A stretch of 40,219 nt of DNA from contig NW_003114463.1 of assembly GCF_000003605.2 (NCBI RefSeq), positions 50,575 to 90,793 on the forward strand. Reading direction: 5' to 3'. Shown piece by piece: positions 21,457 to 35,014 of this stretch (position 1 is the first letter of the stretch; each line of letters starts with the position of its first letter). A program made the position numbers and the translations under genes. The DNA comes from Saccoglossus kowalevskii (taxonomy: Eukaryota > Hemichordata > Enteropneusta > Harrimaniidae). The notes beneath the pieces were generated by a model. The model was given only the letters and a program-made list of their open reading frames with translations. It made no database searches and was not told the origin of the DNA.

Positions 21457-21706
21457 AAAAGACATGGCCCCAAAACTAATTATGTCTGTACAATATCCCA
21501 AAGTACCAATGTATTAAATTTTATCAAAGTTCATTGAGTTTTTTTGAGATTTTGCTTACACAGGCTTAAATCAGATAATTAATATGCAAATTAGCTACTA
21601 AATATGCACATACATGACCACAAAATTAGTCATGTCTGTATATTACCTCAAGGTACTAAATTTGATTAAAATCCGCTAAAAAGTTTTTGAGATTTTGCTT
21701 ATACAA
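21457..21706 (+). repeat. Decayed tandem duplication
   Basis: Two segments, 21457-21562 and about 21610-21706, share in order ACATGGCCCCAAAACTAATT / ACATGACCACAAAATTAGTC, ATGTCTGTA, AAGTACC / AGGTACT, AAATTTTATCAAAGTTC / AAATTTGATTAAAATCC, and TTTTTTGAGATTTTGCTTAC / GTTTTTGAGATTTTGCTTAT. Confidence 0.75.
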
Positions 21707-22061
21707 GCACACACTTTGCGATTTTAGAGTACGTTGTTATCATTGCTTAAGAGTCAATTCCCATATGTGCATGTGTGGTAAATATGGTAACATATTTTTC
21801 TGGCCAAAACTTTGGTAAATTTTGCAAATTTTAATTCCTTTGTTAATTTTTGAGTAAATGGACATAATTTCCTAATGCTCAAAGGTAGTAATCAACATTT
21901 CTGAAACAATGTCAGAACATTAAATCATGATAGATGGCAAAAAGAGATAAACCTATCATAGCATATTGTAAAATTTAACAATATTTGAATTCCAGCCATG
22001 TTATCATGTGATATGATATTTGATATTAATCACACAAATCTAATCTCAATAAACAGACCTT

Positions 22062-22303
22062 TTAACCTTTTCACCACCAGTTCCCTGTTTTCATCACAAA
22101 TTCAAAAATAGTCCTGTTTATAGTCTGCATTTTCCTTCAAAAAATTGGGACAAAAATAACCAATTTTTGGGGGGAAAAACAAAACTTGACTCAAATTTTG
22201 TTCATTGACTCCAAAATTAAGGTTCATTTCCAGAAATATTAAGGAATTATAAAAAAAATGTGCAGAAAAATTTGGGCAAGAATATTTGGTGGCGATAAGG
22301 TGA
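22062..22303 (+). mobile_element. MITE family C (piggyBac-like), fullest copy
   Basis: Best uninterrupted representative, about 242 bp. Left end TTAACCTTTTCACCACCAGT; right end GGTGGCGATAAGGTGA (mutated TTAA). Interior landmarks: CATCACAAATTC, GTCCTGTTTATAGTCTGC, TTGGGACAAAAATA, TTGACTCAAATTTTGTT, GGTTCATTTCCAGAAATATT, TGCAGAAAAATTTGGGCAAG. The minus-strand 69-codon frame over it is incidental. It supplies the empty site for the nested insertion at 19362. Confidence 0.9.
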
Positions 22304-23529
22304 GCGACCACTTGTGAGCAAATCTTTCATGCAAAATTTTGCCCTGAAAAAAAAAAAAAGAAAACTCACCTTGATTGTTTTTTTTATTTTACTCATGCAT
22401 AATTATTTCTCAATACATTAAAAATCACTCCCATAACTCACCTCAGTGCTTTTAACTATTTTTACGCTCTTCATTTATTTTAGAGAAGCAAAGCCTGTAT
22501 ATGGCAGTGTTCTTAAAATGTAGTTAAAATGCCCCCCTCAATAATATTTCCCTCAATAAATATTTCACTTTTAGATGCAAAATAGAGTGATAATAATTGT
22601 TGAAAATTTATGTTGAAAAAAATTGTGCTAAAAGCATACTAAAATGTTGAGTTTTTGTCTTAGATTAAAGACAAAATACATCAGAATAGCCAATCCTTTT
22701 TGTTTTTGTTGTAAATTGAATTGAATATTTTACTACAATCAAGATTGCCAAGTTTATCCTTTCCTGAAACTTGCGTTAAATTGACATAAAACGTAGAATA
22801 AAACACAGCAAACATTATTTGTGCTAGAGTTGAAAAAATTACACTTTCAGTTCTCAACATAGGTGGTCTACTCGGCAGCCTTCATGCTGAAGTGAAGTTC
22901 AAACACCATGTCAAAAGACAATGTGAAACACCACCAACCGAATCGTAGATAAAAAGCCGAGATACCAGAAGGCAAGAGGAAGGATGTGTACTGTACGTGT
23001 GTGTCGATTGATAACATTGTCAATATAGACACACTCCTGAAATGAGACGATAATCGGCCAAATTGTGATTATAACTTCAGTTGCTGTGTCAATTTACATA
23101 TCCAAAGCAGGGGTGGTTATGATTGACGAATTCAAGGCTTTAACAACACCAATGATGACAACGTCAATCACAGAATAAACAAAACGATTACAAACTAATC
23201 AGAGTAGGCTTGTTAAGTATGATAAACAAACTTTTTCTTTTTTGTCGGGAACACTCTGTCTTTGAGACACAATGTCCCGTTAAATCCACAACCCAGCAAA
23301 TCCTTTGCTTTTCAAAAAGAACGCCTTGATTTCCATAAACAAATTTAAAAAAACCTCTCTCTGTTTCACGTTTTAAGTGTATAATAATTACAGCTTTAGT
23401 AACTTCTATTACTTTAATGACAACAAATTCAAAATTTTCAAATTATTCTGCTATTTCAGTAGCCACAACAGCTTCAGTTCCAGACAGCAACCAAACCAAT
23501 ACACAAGGGATTATTTTCCTTCTCAGTAT
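22304..23529. other. Mostly non-coding stretch with one coding-like island
   Basis: At 22868-23017 (minus, ATG to TAG, 49 residues, pieces YLRFGWWCFTLSFDMVFELH and HFSMKAAE) and 22802-22948 (plus, 48 residues without ATG, pieces ARVEKITLSVLNIGGLLGS and KFKHHVKRQCETPPTES) the same GC-richer patch is open on both strands. I cannot choose between them and see no splice partners. The rest is featureless. Confidence 0.35.
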
Positions 23530-23640
23530 TACTGTAAAATCTGTATTAGAAACCGTGACTTCTATTAAAATAGGACAATTAATGCAACAGAGGGGATGCG
23601 GTTTCTATTAGAGTATCTACACATATGAGAAATTGTGATT
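23530..23640 (+). mobile_element. MITE family D, truncated copy
   Basis: Begins TACTGTAAAATCTGTATTAG and follows the copy at 32238 through GACTTCTATTAAAAT, GGGGATGCGGTTTCTATTAG and CATCTACACATATGAGAAAT-type sequence, then stops matching at about 23640. The right terminus is missing. Confidence 0.85.
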
Positions 23641-25120
23641 TTTTTAATTCCTTTTGATTTGTAAATTATGTAACTCTCATTTTTCCTTTCATTTTTTTTT
23701 TGAGATCTTACTGTTGTACTTTCCTAAGTCAGCGTTGTGTCAATTAATATTATTATTACAATTTATGACTTTTAATAATTATATATTTATGTAGTCTACA
23801 ATAAATGACACACCAAAGACATCAACCAGGCAGGAAATGGAGTTTTTACTAAAGTCAAAGCAGAAAATCTGCAATTGCAACAAAAATAATGTGAAGACAG
23901 TAACACCATGTTGAACCAACAATTTTGGAACCCCAATTGACAGGTAACCAATTTCTAAATTTAACTAGAATTGCAGTGAACTCAACAAATGAACAGAATT
24001 AATGAATTATTGTTTCACTGCCGAGTGTGCAGCCCACAACATAGGTCAAACATGTACCCTCCCCTAAGCTCTGCATACCACTGCACTTGTACATATTGAA
24101 TTGTCCAATTTTTGTCCCTCATTAAACATTTAAGATCATCGAGTCCAAAAAACTGTTGATATTTGTTGCAATATTTGACACAATGTATCTCAAAGTGCAA
24201 AGCAATCTGTTACCATGGGAATGCATCAGTGATACTTCAATTTAACATGAAGCATCAAGGCTGGGAACCATTGCTATCAGACCAACCTTGTTTTTATGTG
24301 TACTTTACTTTTATCTGTGCCAACAACTAATGATCGCATAGAGTCCTTCCGAAGACCAATCCAAATGGTCTAATCTGCATTAGTGGTTGCTATAAGCTGA
24401 TAGCATGATAACACATCACAAATTTATCATAAATAGTTTCAGGTTTTATCAAATTGGTGCAAAAACAGACAACATCAAAGAAATAAGGTGGCAAAGTGCA
24501 CGTTGTTAATCTGTGCGGTACAGATGATGTGTTCAAAGGTTTATTGAAACTTGATATGACAATCAAAATATGTTTATGTATTTCTGTTAGTTATAAAAAC
24601 TATAGAGATTAAATCAGGAATCCATCATCATTACAAGTTGTTGGAGTAAATAATTTTCAATTTTCATCGAGCTAAACCTATCTGTAAAATGTAAGGTCAT
24701 TTTAAGTTTACTACTTTACCTGTTACAACTTAAAAATATAACTTATTTCGTCGCAAAGAAATGTAATTTAAAACAGTGTGCATGGCATACTATCATAAAA
24801 TACTAGATAAAATTAATACTTTTACTGTTGATCACCGGCGGTAACTGTGATTTCGCTATCCAATCGTTACCTGCATTACCACCCATCAAGTGTCCTATCC
24901 AAGCAAACTTCAAAAGTATTATTACCTCCATCAATATTCGTTTTCGTTTTAACGATTTTACACACACTTCAGTGGTAATATAGGGCTAATGATGAGGGCA
25001 TTTAATCAATAAATTAACATAAGTAATCATTCTCTGGTACAGACTCCTCCTCTTTGTTTGATTTTCCCACAGTTGCCGTTGCTATGCACACTCAAGGAGA
25101 TGCCAACAGGTGTTAAGAAT
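23641..25120. other. Non-coding stretch, no supported feature
   Basis: No repeat or exon I can defend. A 61-codon minus frame at 24015-24200 has no context. Confidence 0.5.
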
Positions 25121-25170
25121 TTCCTAACTTAGCAGAAATGCCTAACTTTGCAAAATTTGCCTAACTTACA
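25121..25170 (+). repeat. Short CCTAACTT cluster
   Basis: Three spaced copies, TTCCTAACTTAGC, GCCTAACTTTGCAAAAT and GCCTAACTTACAG, about 18 bp apart, all on the plus strand. A similar loose trio lies at 21291, 21337 and 21392. Confidence 0.7.
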
Positions 25171-26930
25171 GGTAGTCTTTTAACAGCATTAGTAGAGGTA
25201 CTATGACTTTTGGCATAACAGAAATCAGAAGGAATGTCAAAGAAAAAGCAACAAGAATTATTATTTAAATTAAAGAGAGGTGCTATTCACGTATATGTTT
25301 ATGTTTAAACTCATTATACCCAAACCCAACAGTGGTAATGTCACATAAGATGACTTAGCAAACAACTGGACCTTGGAGACTTGTTTTTGATAAGTTTCAA
25401 TGAAGCACAATAAAAAGTAATGGCTTACTTTATACTTTGTGTCAACAGACAAACGTATTTGTCTTTCAGTGCTGTAACTACATATAGGGTGTTCACCTCA
25501 CAGAATTCCGAAATGCTCAATTTCAACATCCATATAGGTGCATGCAGTATGAAACGAACACAAAACAAAGCCTGTCCTCAAAGATCACTGCTCTGAATCA
25601 TTTTCTCAATAATACGTACCTAATGCCAATTAAGAAACATGAGAATAAGAAAATGTTAATGTTCAGCACACTTTCAATGATAGAACAAGGCCGAACGAAC
25701 ACATCTGTGTGGATAGTAGAAGTGCATACGAGGAATGGGTAAAGGGGAGGGTGTGTCAACTCTTCTTGACGATAATCAGGTAAACTATAACAATTTACAA
25801 AATATGCCGACAGAGCTAGCACATTATCTATCACATATTTTCCATATATTTCAATCTGTGTGCGTTTTAACCTCAATATGACTGATAGAACACACTATCT
25901 CAATACATGCATTCCTTAGATCCTGATACCTTTCTGTGTTAATCTCAACACTGACCAATCAGATAGTTAAACATAAATATTGTCAAATGAACACGAGCCT
26001 GTTCCTATCAGTGACTGGACTGGCACACTCCTTATCAAGGACACGACAGGTCGTGTGTCCACTTCATGGATGCCACACATCGCTATGTTCACTGCATCAA
26101 TGTTGCTGGATCAATTTATATGAAATTTTTTACAAGCTCAGTACAAATCTTGTATTTAATTACGTGAAAAGACAATTTTTTGGCAAATTGTGTGAGTCAG
26201 GGAACATTTTGTAGCAGTGAAAATTTCTCTGAGCTAATACAACCTGGAGTTTTGGCAACTTTCACTATCAAAGCATGAAATATCCTAGGAGAAGAAAATA
26301 AATGAATTACAATAATCAGTATGTTTATAAATCTAAAGGTATTGTTCATGCACCCAGTTATAGCAAGGCTGGGGGTCACAGGTAGAGGTCAAATGACCTC
26401 CAAACATTAGTACACTGCACAGTAGTCGAACATTGAGAAATCTGACCAATCAAGTCCATTAAAGGAACACATATAAGAAACATTTTTGCCAATTTTGTTT
26501 TTTAATGTGTAACCCACATGATGAGCCAAATCTAGTACCACAAATGTCACTGCTTTAATATGAATGTCAATAATGAAACAAGAACATCAAAAAGAAGTTA
26601 ACATTCTTGTAAATTATAAACAGACACAAATAAGGTATTCAGAATACACCTAATATATTCATAAAATATCTACATTGATAATTTACATTCAAAGTAACGC
26701 CCATTTTATAGGAAAGTTTAAAAAACAAAATGAAACACAACTGACTCTCAACTCTATGTTATATTAGCTTGATTGTAGCACAGTGATACTCCGCACTAAA
26801 ACTACTCGGATAATGGTCAGAATGTTTGCTGAACAACAAACTTGTAGAAGACAGAAAATAATTTAGTTTCTTTGACTTGTGCCAAACAGGTGGATTTGAT
26901 TAGGAGCTTGTCTTACAGTAAAAAGTTGAC
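25171..26930. other. Non-coding stretch with minor motifs
   Basis: Overlapping opposite-strand frames at 25542-25742 (plus) and 25598-25876 (minus) have no supporting context. At 26385-26400 GAGGTCAAATGACCTC holds two inverted AGGTCA half sites, preceded by GGGTCA; its function is unknown. Confidence 0.45.
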
Positions 26931-27115
26931 TGCCTAACTATGCAAAGCATCAAAACAGCTGAAATGATTCAAATGCCTAACTATGCAAAGCACCAGTGAG
27001 GTAACATTCTGGTACCTAACTATGCAAAAAAGCATCAGTAAAGTAACAATTGCCTAACTAAGCACAATACAACAATTAAAGTAACGATTCCGGTGCCCAA
27101 CTTCACAGTACAGTA
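26931..27115 (+). repeat. Loose ~40-50 bp tandem array with CCTAACTATGCAAAG core
   Basis: Five units start TGCCTAACTATGCAAAGCAT, TGCCTAACTATGCAAAGCAC, TACCTAACTATGCAAAAAAG, TGCCTAACTAAGCACAATAC and TGCCCAACTTCACAGTA. The cores are conserved while the intervening sequence has diverged, apart from a repeated AAAGTAAC. Confidence 0.85.
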
Positions 27116-30100
27116 TTCTATTTTCAACATTCATGAGTATTCTAGTGAGTATAGGGTATGTATGAGGCTCGAAGGTCAATGTTTTTGTGAATGAAAAATA
27201 AAGGTCTGAATTTGAATTTTTGACGACTATTCAATGTTTGTGAAAACGAGAAAATTTAGTTACAAACATACAATAGCGATATGGCTGAGAAATCAGGTTC
27301 AGTAGTGACGTCATCCCCCTAGAGGAGAAATAACACCATGCAAAGTGGACATTTCTCATCTCCTTCACACCCCGTTTTATACTCAATATTGAGGGTATTT
27401 TACGGAACAAACGAGTTATTTTTATCGCCAGAATTCATTCATTGATCTCAAATTTCATATACAGAGTAACAAAAGCCATACCTCTGCTCTACTTTAGTTG
27501 TTATTCTTTACATACCTCATTGACAAAGGAATATATTTGATGCAAATACACAAAAACGCATTATACTGTAGTCTTTATATGAATGTCTGAATTTAATGTT
27601 TTTTTAGTATGCTATAAAGACTAATCAAGGTATTCCAAGCTTTCTGCCTCACCATAATCACAACAGGCAGCAAGACAACTGCCCTCTATAGTTGAATATA
27701 ATTTTCTTTTGTTTTTAACCCCAATCATGCTTTGTCGATTGAGCTCTCCAACTCTTAGTGCTAGACCTGCAAATACCTGTTGCTGGGCAAGTCCACAACA
27801 ACTGCAGCACAAGCTAAAAATATGTTTAAAAAGCCACTTCCCTTTACATTATTTTCAACTCAATTTTGAAACTGATAAACATGTCTGATATCCCCAACAA
27901 CATCACACTTCTAAGGCCGCTTCATTACCCTTATTCACAGGCTTTTTTGCACCTGTACATGCACCTGAGGGGAAGTAAAAAACAAATCTGATCTGATGCC
28001 TGTGTATCCAAGGATTCATAACATGAAGGTTAGCAACTTTAATATTTCGGAACGTCGACATACGATGAAGATACTATTCAGCTAGTGCATAAATTGAATG
28101 AATTTCTAACAATTGCAAAACGCAGTGGTTGCTTGGAAATTTTTTTTGAATGTATAAACAGAAATAAGAAATTTGCACCATAGTCAAAAAAAGCAAAAGG
28201 ACAAAACGTATGTAATATACGCTTTGCGAATAGACATGAACATTAGCAAAACAGCCTGAGACGAGCAAATCAGTTATTTTAAAGACTCGCTTATTCGTAT
28301 TATTAATTTTAGAAATGCATATTTGTCATACAATTGTGATATCATCTTCATCGTACGTCACACTACTTATATACCTTCATCCGAGATATCCTTGGTGTAT
28401 TACAATAGATTCACCTTTCCACATGTGTATCATTCAAACTGCATTTCAACCAACATGTTGCTGGTGCCAGCTGATAGTAAATATTAAGTCAGAAAAAGTA
28501 CTTTCAATTCTTAATTAATAATCACTGCAAATATATAATGCCATTCCTTAGTTTCTATTCCTACACATGGGATCGGGTAAGTTTGTTTTCAACTTCTGTA
28601 TGATAATTGTATTTTGTTTTCTGCCGATATCTTTGCACACGATAATAAAAAGAAGTTAGTCAGACTGATTTAGTGACCTGTGATGGAAGTTATGTCAAAG
28701 AAAATCAAAAGAATATTTGAAAAAATAAAAATAAAATCAGGACCATTTTGTGATCCCAATCAAAAACACTACAACACAATTTGGGCAAGGGCATGCTTGA
28801 TAGTGATTAGTGTTTTCATTTAAAGCAAGAATACAAACACCCTGATTCACTTAGCTTCTAAGTTTCCCTGTTTTGTTTGTTGTCTCAAAACTAATTTGTA
28901 CATATTTTGAAGTGTGCTTGCCTCACTTCTCTTTTTCAATTGGTGAATCTGTCTCCTAACAAGAACCAAATTATCCGATATAGTTACCATGGATACCTGC
29001 CAAGTACAACAACTGAGTGACCATTTGAATGCTGCAAAGCGGCAAACTCAAGTAGTTTGATATGCATTGATATCTTTCCATCAAGCAGAAACTGGCTGTA
29101 ATTGTAGCTATGCAGTATCACCTTGAATTTCCACTGTCATGAAAACTTCATTTTCCAGCTGTCTAGGAACTGTTTATGTGTCATCCCTTGTGTATTCATT
29201 TGACAACACAAGAGCCATTTAGGCCCAGTATTTGAAAGATCAAAAAATACAACAACAAAAATGAAAAAAAATAGTTTAATTTAGAATCAAGCCTTGCTAA
29301 CTAAACTAATACACCAAGATTTGTTTAGCTTCCATAACTGCACAACCAAAAAACAAAGCACAGCTATGAAAGATTACCAACCACTACACACTCACAAACA
29401 GTACATCATTGACACATTTCAAAACCACACAAATATATATAAAAGAAAATACATACTAGATTCTCTAGAAGAACTCTGGAGACTTTTGAACCTGCCAAAC
29501 TACATTTAAAAAGTTTTTATCACCAGGGTAACTTTAATGCAATTATCTGAGGGAAGTTGGAACAATGGTAGTTGACACGTTACTTAAAAAAACAAAAAAA
29601 AAGAGACATTCAATCCAAGTTATACAAAAGAATTGTTGGAGGTGTGGAGAGTGAGAACGATCTCCATGTTTGGTATAATTTTTAATTACAGTCAAAATGT
29701 CACACTTATACATTTTAAAGTGTATTAATTAGTGCTAGCTTTCATAGTCTTTGGAGTTAAAACAGAAAACTTGAAGAATGTTCAGAATTTTTTTTTTTGT
29801 AAGATGCTGTCACCTGTTGTAGTTACAGTCACGTAACTAACAATTGTGCATTTTATGCCTGCAGCCACACTGCTGCAAAAACAAATGAACTTTGTACTGG
29901 TCTTCAATGCATACTGCAGACAACCTAATAAGTGGATTTTAATATTTAATATATAGTTAATGTTGTAAAATTAAAGAAGCATAAACACATAACTGTACAA
30001 TTAACCTGGTTTGCTAAAATTTCCTGACATGTCTAGTTGAACAGTGCTTCTAAAAGAGGACTTGTAATACTTTCATATGTTAGTACATGTAGGTACACTT

Positions 30101-32237
30101 TCTTCACACACAGAGAACCCACATAGCTACTACTATTCGCCAAAAAGGTTAATACATTTTGTCTACATTCATTGTACAGCTTATAACAATGTACCGGTAA
30201 AAACTGTTAGCCACATTACTCAGTGCATGAACCATATTATATAACACATTTGGTTGAAATTAGAGATTTATCCAATATAATAACTTCCATACCTTTCTCA
30301 GCAAATTAGTTCAAAAAAAAAAGTCAATTTTACACAACTACCAAATGACCCTCAGACATTATGTCTCCCAGCACAGCTCATGAAAGCCTGATTCCTACAG
30401 CAATTTATTATAATGCAAATTAGCTAGAAACTGGCAGACAACTTAGTCAACTTCTAAAGGAGAGAATTCATCTGACTTTCATTACGTAGCTAGAAGCCGA
30501 CCATAATCACAAAAGCTTCATTTGAAAACAAAAAAACAGGATGATAGGTTTTAATTAATGTCTTTTTTTTCTTAATTACACACCAGGAAGTAATTTTTAC
30601 AATTTATTATGCAAGAAAATGACACATTCCAATGTAAAATAAATGGATGGAAGCACTTGATGAGCAGGTCAGGTGCAGAAACAAGTCAAAGGAATTTATG
30701 TTTACAAAATAAGTCCAAATGACAGTTAAAATTAGTATTTTTATTGGATAGTTCTCATATCAAGATCCTAATATACAAGTGTGTTAAATCCAGTTATCAG
30801 GCATATGGTAATATGGTAGATCACTTCTTTAGAAGATTTTTTAGCAATGTGATTTTAACAACAAAATCTCTGAAGTTTTAATAGACCATTTTCTGTTCAC
30901 CTGTCAAAGATTGGCCTTTCAATGTGAGCTACACTGTACGATTAGTTCAGCGTGCATCTTTCACACAACTCGCGAAATCACGCAGTTGAATGGAAAAACA
31001 CCTGTTGAATCAAACAAGTAGTTTTTAAGTTAGAAAGCTTGAAATGAAGTACAGAAGAGCTCAAGTATAAAGCAAACGGGAGTGCATTTAAATATTCTAA
31101 ACTACAGAGAATTGCTGAGATGCAGTGCTGCGACAAAATTCTGTGAGTTTTTTAGAATTGAAAGGGAAATATATTTATAGGGTGAAAGAAAAATTTAGTA
31201 AAATGTGTAATATGCAATGTGTTACACTACAGCATGGTGTGATTATATGTGGCAAGTTTCAAGAAAAGACATGCATTCTTGGTTGGTGTGAATTAGCAAT
31301 AACGATGCACTGCGCACCGACTCAAACTTCACCTAGGAAAGACTTTTGAGGTGGAATTGTAAAAGCATTTACTGAGTTTATCATAGAAGAAATCAAGAAT
31401 TATCAGTAGTCACAATTTCTTAATAAATTCTTGTCAAAGTGATTTATTTTTCACAGCTTCAATGTAAAGATTGACTGCAGAGCATGATGGGAGGAGTTAA
31501 GCTACTGATTACTGGGAGTATAGAGACGTGCAAAGGCGGTAATGGGAGTGGCCAAGTTGAAGGAGATACACCAACAAAGTCTCCACCCATGTAACAAATA
31601 ATTCGAAAGGTGAATGAAATTAGAGCCACACATGAAGGACCTTTGAATAAAATGAATAATCATTCTAGCAGACATCCCGCTGGTTAAATTCATCAAAAGT
31701 ATAAATAACTTAAAGAGCAAAATGCAAGTACAGTTTTAGTGCAGATACATGATATACTGCGTATAAAGGAACACATATGCTTATGTCACCATATTGTGGA
31801 ATCCTTTAATTTCGGTTGAATCATTGAGAATAAAATTCAGATAACATCAAAGTCTAACATAAATTATGAACTTGTTTATGTCATAGTACCATTCGATATT
31901 TGCTCTGTGAGCAGTGCAACATACGTAAATGACAGATGTGAGTTGTCTATGGACAAAATAAGGCATATTTTAGTGAACCAGCATAAAATAAACGCAATAT
32001 TTAGTTTAAATGTGCTGTTAATATAGAAGCACTTCTGTATTTTACCATGAGCGGAAACCCAGATTATAGGAAAAGAAAGAAGGGTATCATTTCTTAAAAG
32101 TTTTTAACATATTATTCATTGGTTTTTTCACACTTTGCACCAAGGATGAATACTTGATATCCAAGTCAACTGAGATTAATCTAAATATTATTGATAGTTT
32201 AATACATTGGAAGAAAATTCAATATTATAAAACATTA
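27116..32237. other. Long non-coding stretch, no supported gene
   Basis: About 5 kb of AT-rich sequence in which I find no transposon family or tandem array. Weak hints only: a 63-codon minus frame at 27621-27812; a consensus donor context ATCGG/gtaagttt at about 28573-28582 preceded by CATTCCTTAG, which would bound a 25 bp exon; and a 71-codon plus frame at 29294-29509 (pieces YIIDTFQNHTNIYKRK, LDSLEELWRLLNLPNYI). None is called. Confidence 0.45.
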
Positions 32238-32421
32238 TACTGTAAAATCTGTATTAGAAACCGCGGCTTCTATTAAAATGGTACAATGCAATAGAGGGGA
32301 TGCGGCTTCTATTAGAGCATCTACACATATGAGAAATGATGATTTTTTGGTTCTCAATTTTTCAAAAAGAATGGGTGCGACTTCTATTAGGGATGCGGCT
32401 TCTAATACAGATTTTACGGTA
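32238..32421 (+). mobile_element. MITE family D, complete copy
   Basis: From TACTGTAAAATCTGTATTAG to CTAATACAGATTTTACGGTA, 184 bp, with terminal inverted repeats of about 20 bp. The interior has four copies of a GCGGCTTCTATTAG-type motif. The last bases read ACGGTA instead of ACAGTA. The plus-strand frame at 32278-32502 is incidental. A lone fragment of the same motif (ATGCGCTTCTAATAGAGC) lies at 36567-36584. Confidence 0.9.
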
Positions 32422-32504
32422 TTTGTTCACTATTTTAGTGCACAAATAGTAGTATCACGTTACGAATTGTATACCGGTAATCATTTTTATCATACGAAAT
32501 AAAA

Positions 32505-32717
32505 TACTGTAAAATTCTGTATTTTCGCTTGGAATTAATTTTCACTATTTTCGCTGAAGGGATGATTCAGTGAAAATAAAATCCAGCGAATATACCTTTT
32601 TTTCCTATATTTTACATTCAACTGGTGAAAAATCAGTGAACATAAATTCCATACAAAACACCCAAAAAGTCTTTTTAGCGAAAATTAATTCCAGCTAAAA
32701 TAAAGTATTTTACAGTA
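32505..32717 (+). mobile_element. MITE family A, copy 5
   Basis: Complete copy, about 213 bp, from TACTGTAAAATTCTGTATTT to AAAGTATTTTACAGTA. The interior (TTTTCGCTGAAGGGATGATT, CAGTGAAAATAAAATCCAGC, CACCCAAAAAGTCTTTTTAG) matches copies 1 and 3 closely. It lies 83 bp to the right of the family D copy. Confidence 0.92.
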
Positions 32718-35014
32718 TAAACCTGTGGATGAAGAACATGGCCAACAGGTGGAAAAGAACACTACTTCAAACAGAATTTAAGAATTTTTCAGGATAGAAA
32801 CAGAACTACTAAGTTGAAGGTATGAAAAAAATCTAGTACTAGTAATCAGATCCATGGCAAGTGAAATGAGTTTAGAAGAGTAAAAAGAGAGTAAGGTAGG
32901 AACACAATGAGATGAATCAATCCAACACCAACATTCATTACCATACATGTTCCCAAGCACAATAGAGCATCTGGGAGCGATTTACTGATTCTATAATCCT
33001 GTTTCCCTGGAGAGGAAAAGGGGTGTGGCACATAGAAACGATTGGTGGGCTTCAACCTTACAGGTAGTCAAGACAATGTACAGTTTGTTTGTACAAGAGT
33101 TATTTCATTAAATTATTTTACCTGCTTTACTTTGAATAAAGGAATACACCGGAAGTGTGTTCTAAGTCTGAACAGTTTTAATTAGCACATCATTTTCTCT
33201 GTGAAAGAAATAAAGCTCAAATTCATAGTACACTAGACTTACTAGAAAACCATGGCAACAGAGCCAGAAATTGGAAAATCAGCTGGATTTTGAATCCTTC
33301 TTAATAAAAACATACAACACAATAGAACGATTCCCTCTATCTCCTCTCTGTACAAACTCTTTTTTACACTGGTGTTTATAATCCACATACATCATGAATT
33401 GTACACAATCTCTGTAGAGATTTACACTAACCACGAAAACACAATCTAACCAATAGTCATGCACTTATTAAAAAAATAACGATTGTTGTGAAGATGAGAG
33501 ATCAACTATCTGTATTCAAGTCAGATCAAGACTTGAACAGTAAAATGCAATTGCTGTAAATCAGACATTAAGATAGATTTAACGCTTTAGCTTTGTTGCT
33601 TTGTGATGCCATAGAAATAAAGGATTTTCTGGTGACTTCTTTTAAACAACTGTCTAAACAAGTTTTCATTGATAAGAAAAGTCAATTGTTCAATTCTCTA
33701 ACACTATCAAAATATTGTTGGCTACTAAGACATCTAAACCCCATACAGACAGAGTATAATGAAAAAGGAGATAAGACAAAACAACAATATTTTGTGAATT
33801 TGTTGTGTTTGCAGTGACTTTATGACTGTCTTGTGTGAAAATTAAGTTTCAGTATCTGTGAAGTGTAGTAATAACAAAATGGAGTGTTATCATAACTGTG
33901 ATAAAGTGAATATTAAAAGAGAATTAATGATGTAAAGCATGACATTCCTAATTTTCATTTTGAATTAGTGATTAACACCAGTTACTTTGAAGTGCGAATT
34001 CATAGAAGATTTGTGGTTTGATTAATTTATTTATTTACTCAAATAACTCTAGCAGGTACTTTAAAACTACTTCATACTTTGTATTCAACACCATGCATTT
34101 CTTTCTACTGTCAGTCATTTCTATTATCACTGTTGACGTTCTCTCACCTAGAATCCACAATGTGAATTTCCTGCCGGCATTGACCAAAGGAGTTCAGTTG
34201 AGTGACTGCTAAGTGGTAACACATTGCATTTAATTATATAATTTTAAAAACCACTGTAATCTATTTAATCAATCAAATTAAAGAATCACTGGAAAAAACG
34301 CCTGAGAAAGCTTTGACAAATGTTTCCTATTTGCTTCCGTGGGCAAATATATTTCTTATGAATCAGTGAGTTGAACGGCTGTTGATGTGTAAGAGTACCT
34401 TCCCAATAGACTAGAGATGTCTGCTAATGGCTCACTGCCAGAATCACCCAGAAACAATTACATAGTAGTCCTTTCATAATAGATTTCTATCTGATTACAC
34501 CTTTTCATGTCTAAGGTACAGCTATAGAAAGTCAACATGAAAAGGAGGACAAGTACAAGCTCACCAGTCAATGCACAGAACTTTGATTAAGTTTTAGCGG
34601 GTAGGAGGAGGACCTGTCCTGCCCCTTGACAAATTACATTGTACAGATTCACACTTACAATGCTTTTCCAACAACAGATACTCAAAACTATCTATATTCA
34701 GGTTCAGATGGGATAGCTTGGAGGTATTGTGGCAGATATTATGCCTTATTTTTTAGTATATGAATCAGAACAATAACTGTATATAGTCCCATGATATTAT
34801 TTTTGCAGGCACATACATATTACGTACATATCACGTACAAGTGCTGACAGTAGAACTATTGCTGAAATAACATTGAATAAATGTATATTAATGTATGTGC
34901 CTCAGAAGCTAATTTTATGGATGCAACGGTGTTCTATTTCACACGAATGGTTAGTGTACGCTGTATAGCAATTCTGCTTGTTTGTGAGCTTCCCGAAATG
35001 AACGATTTTTACTA
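32718..35014. other. Non-coding stretch, no supported feature
   Basis: No repeat family or splice-bounded exon was found. Open frames of 60-74 codons (for example 33593-33817, plus) are unsupported. Confidence 0.5.
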
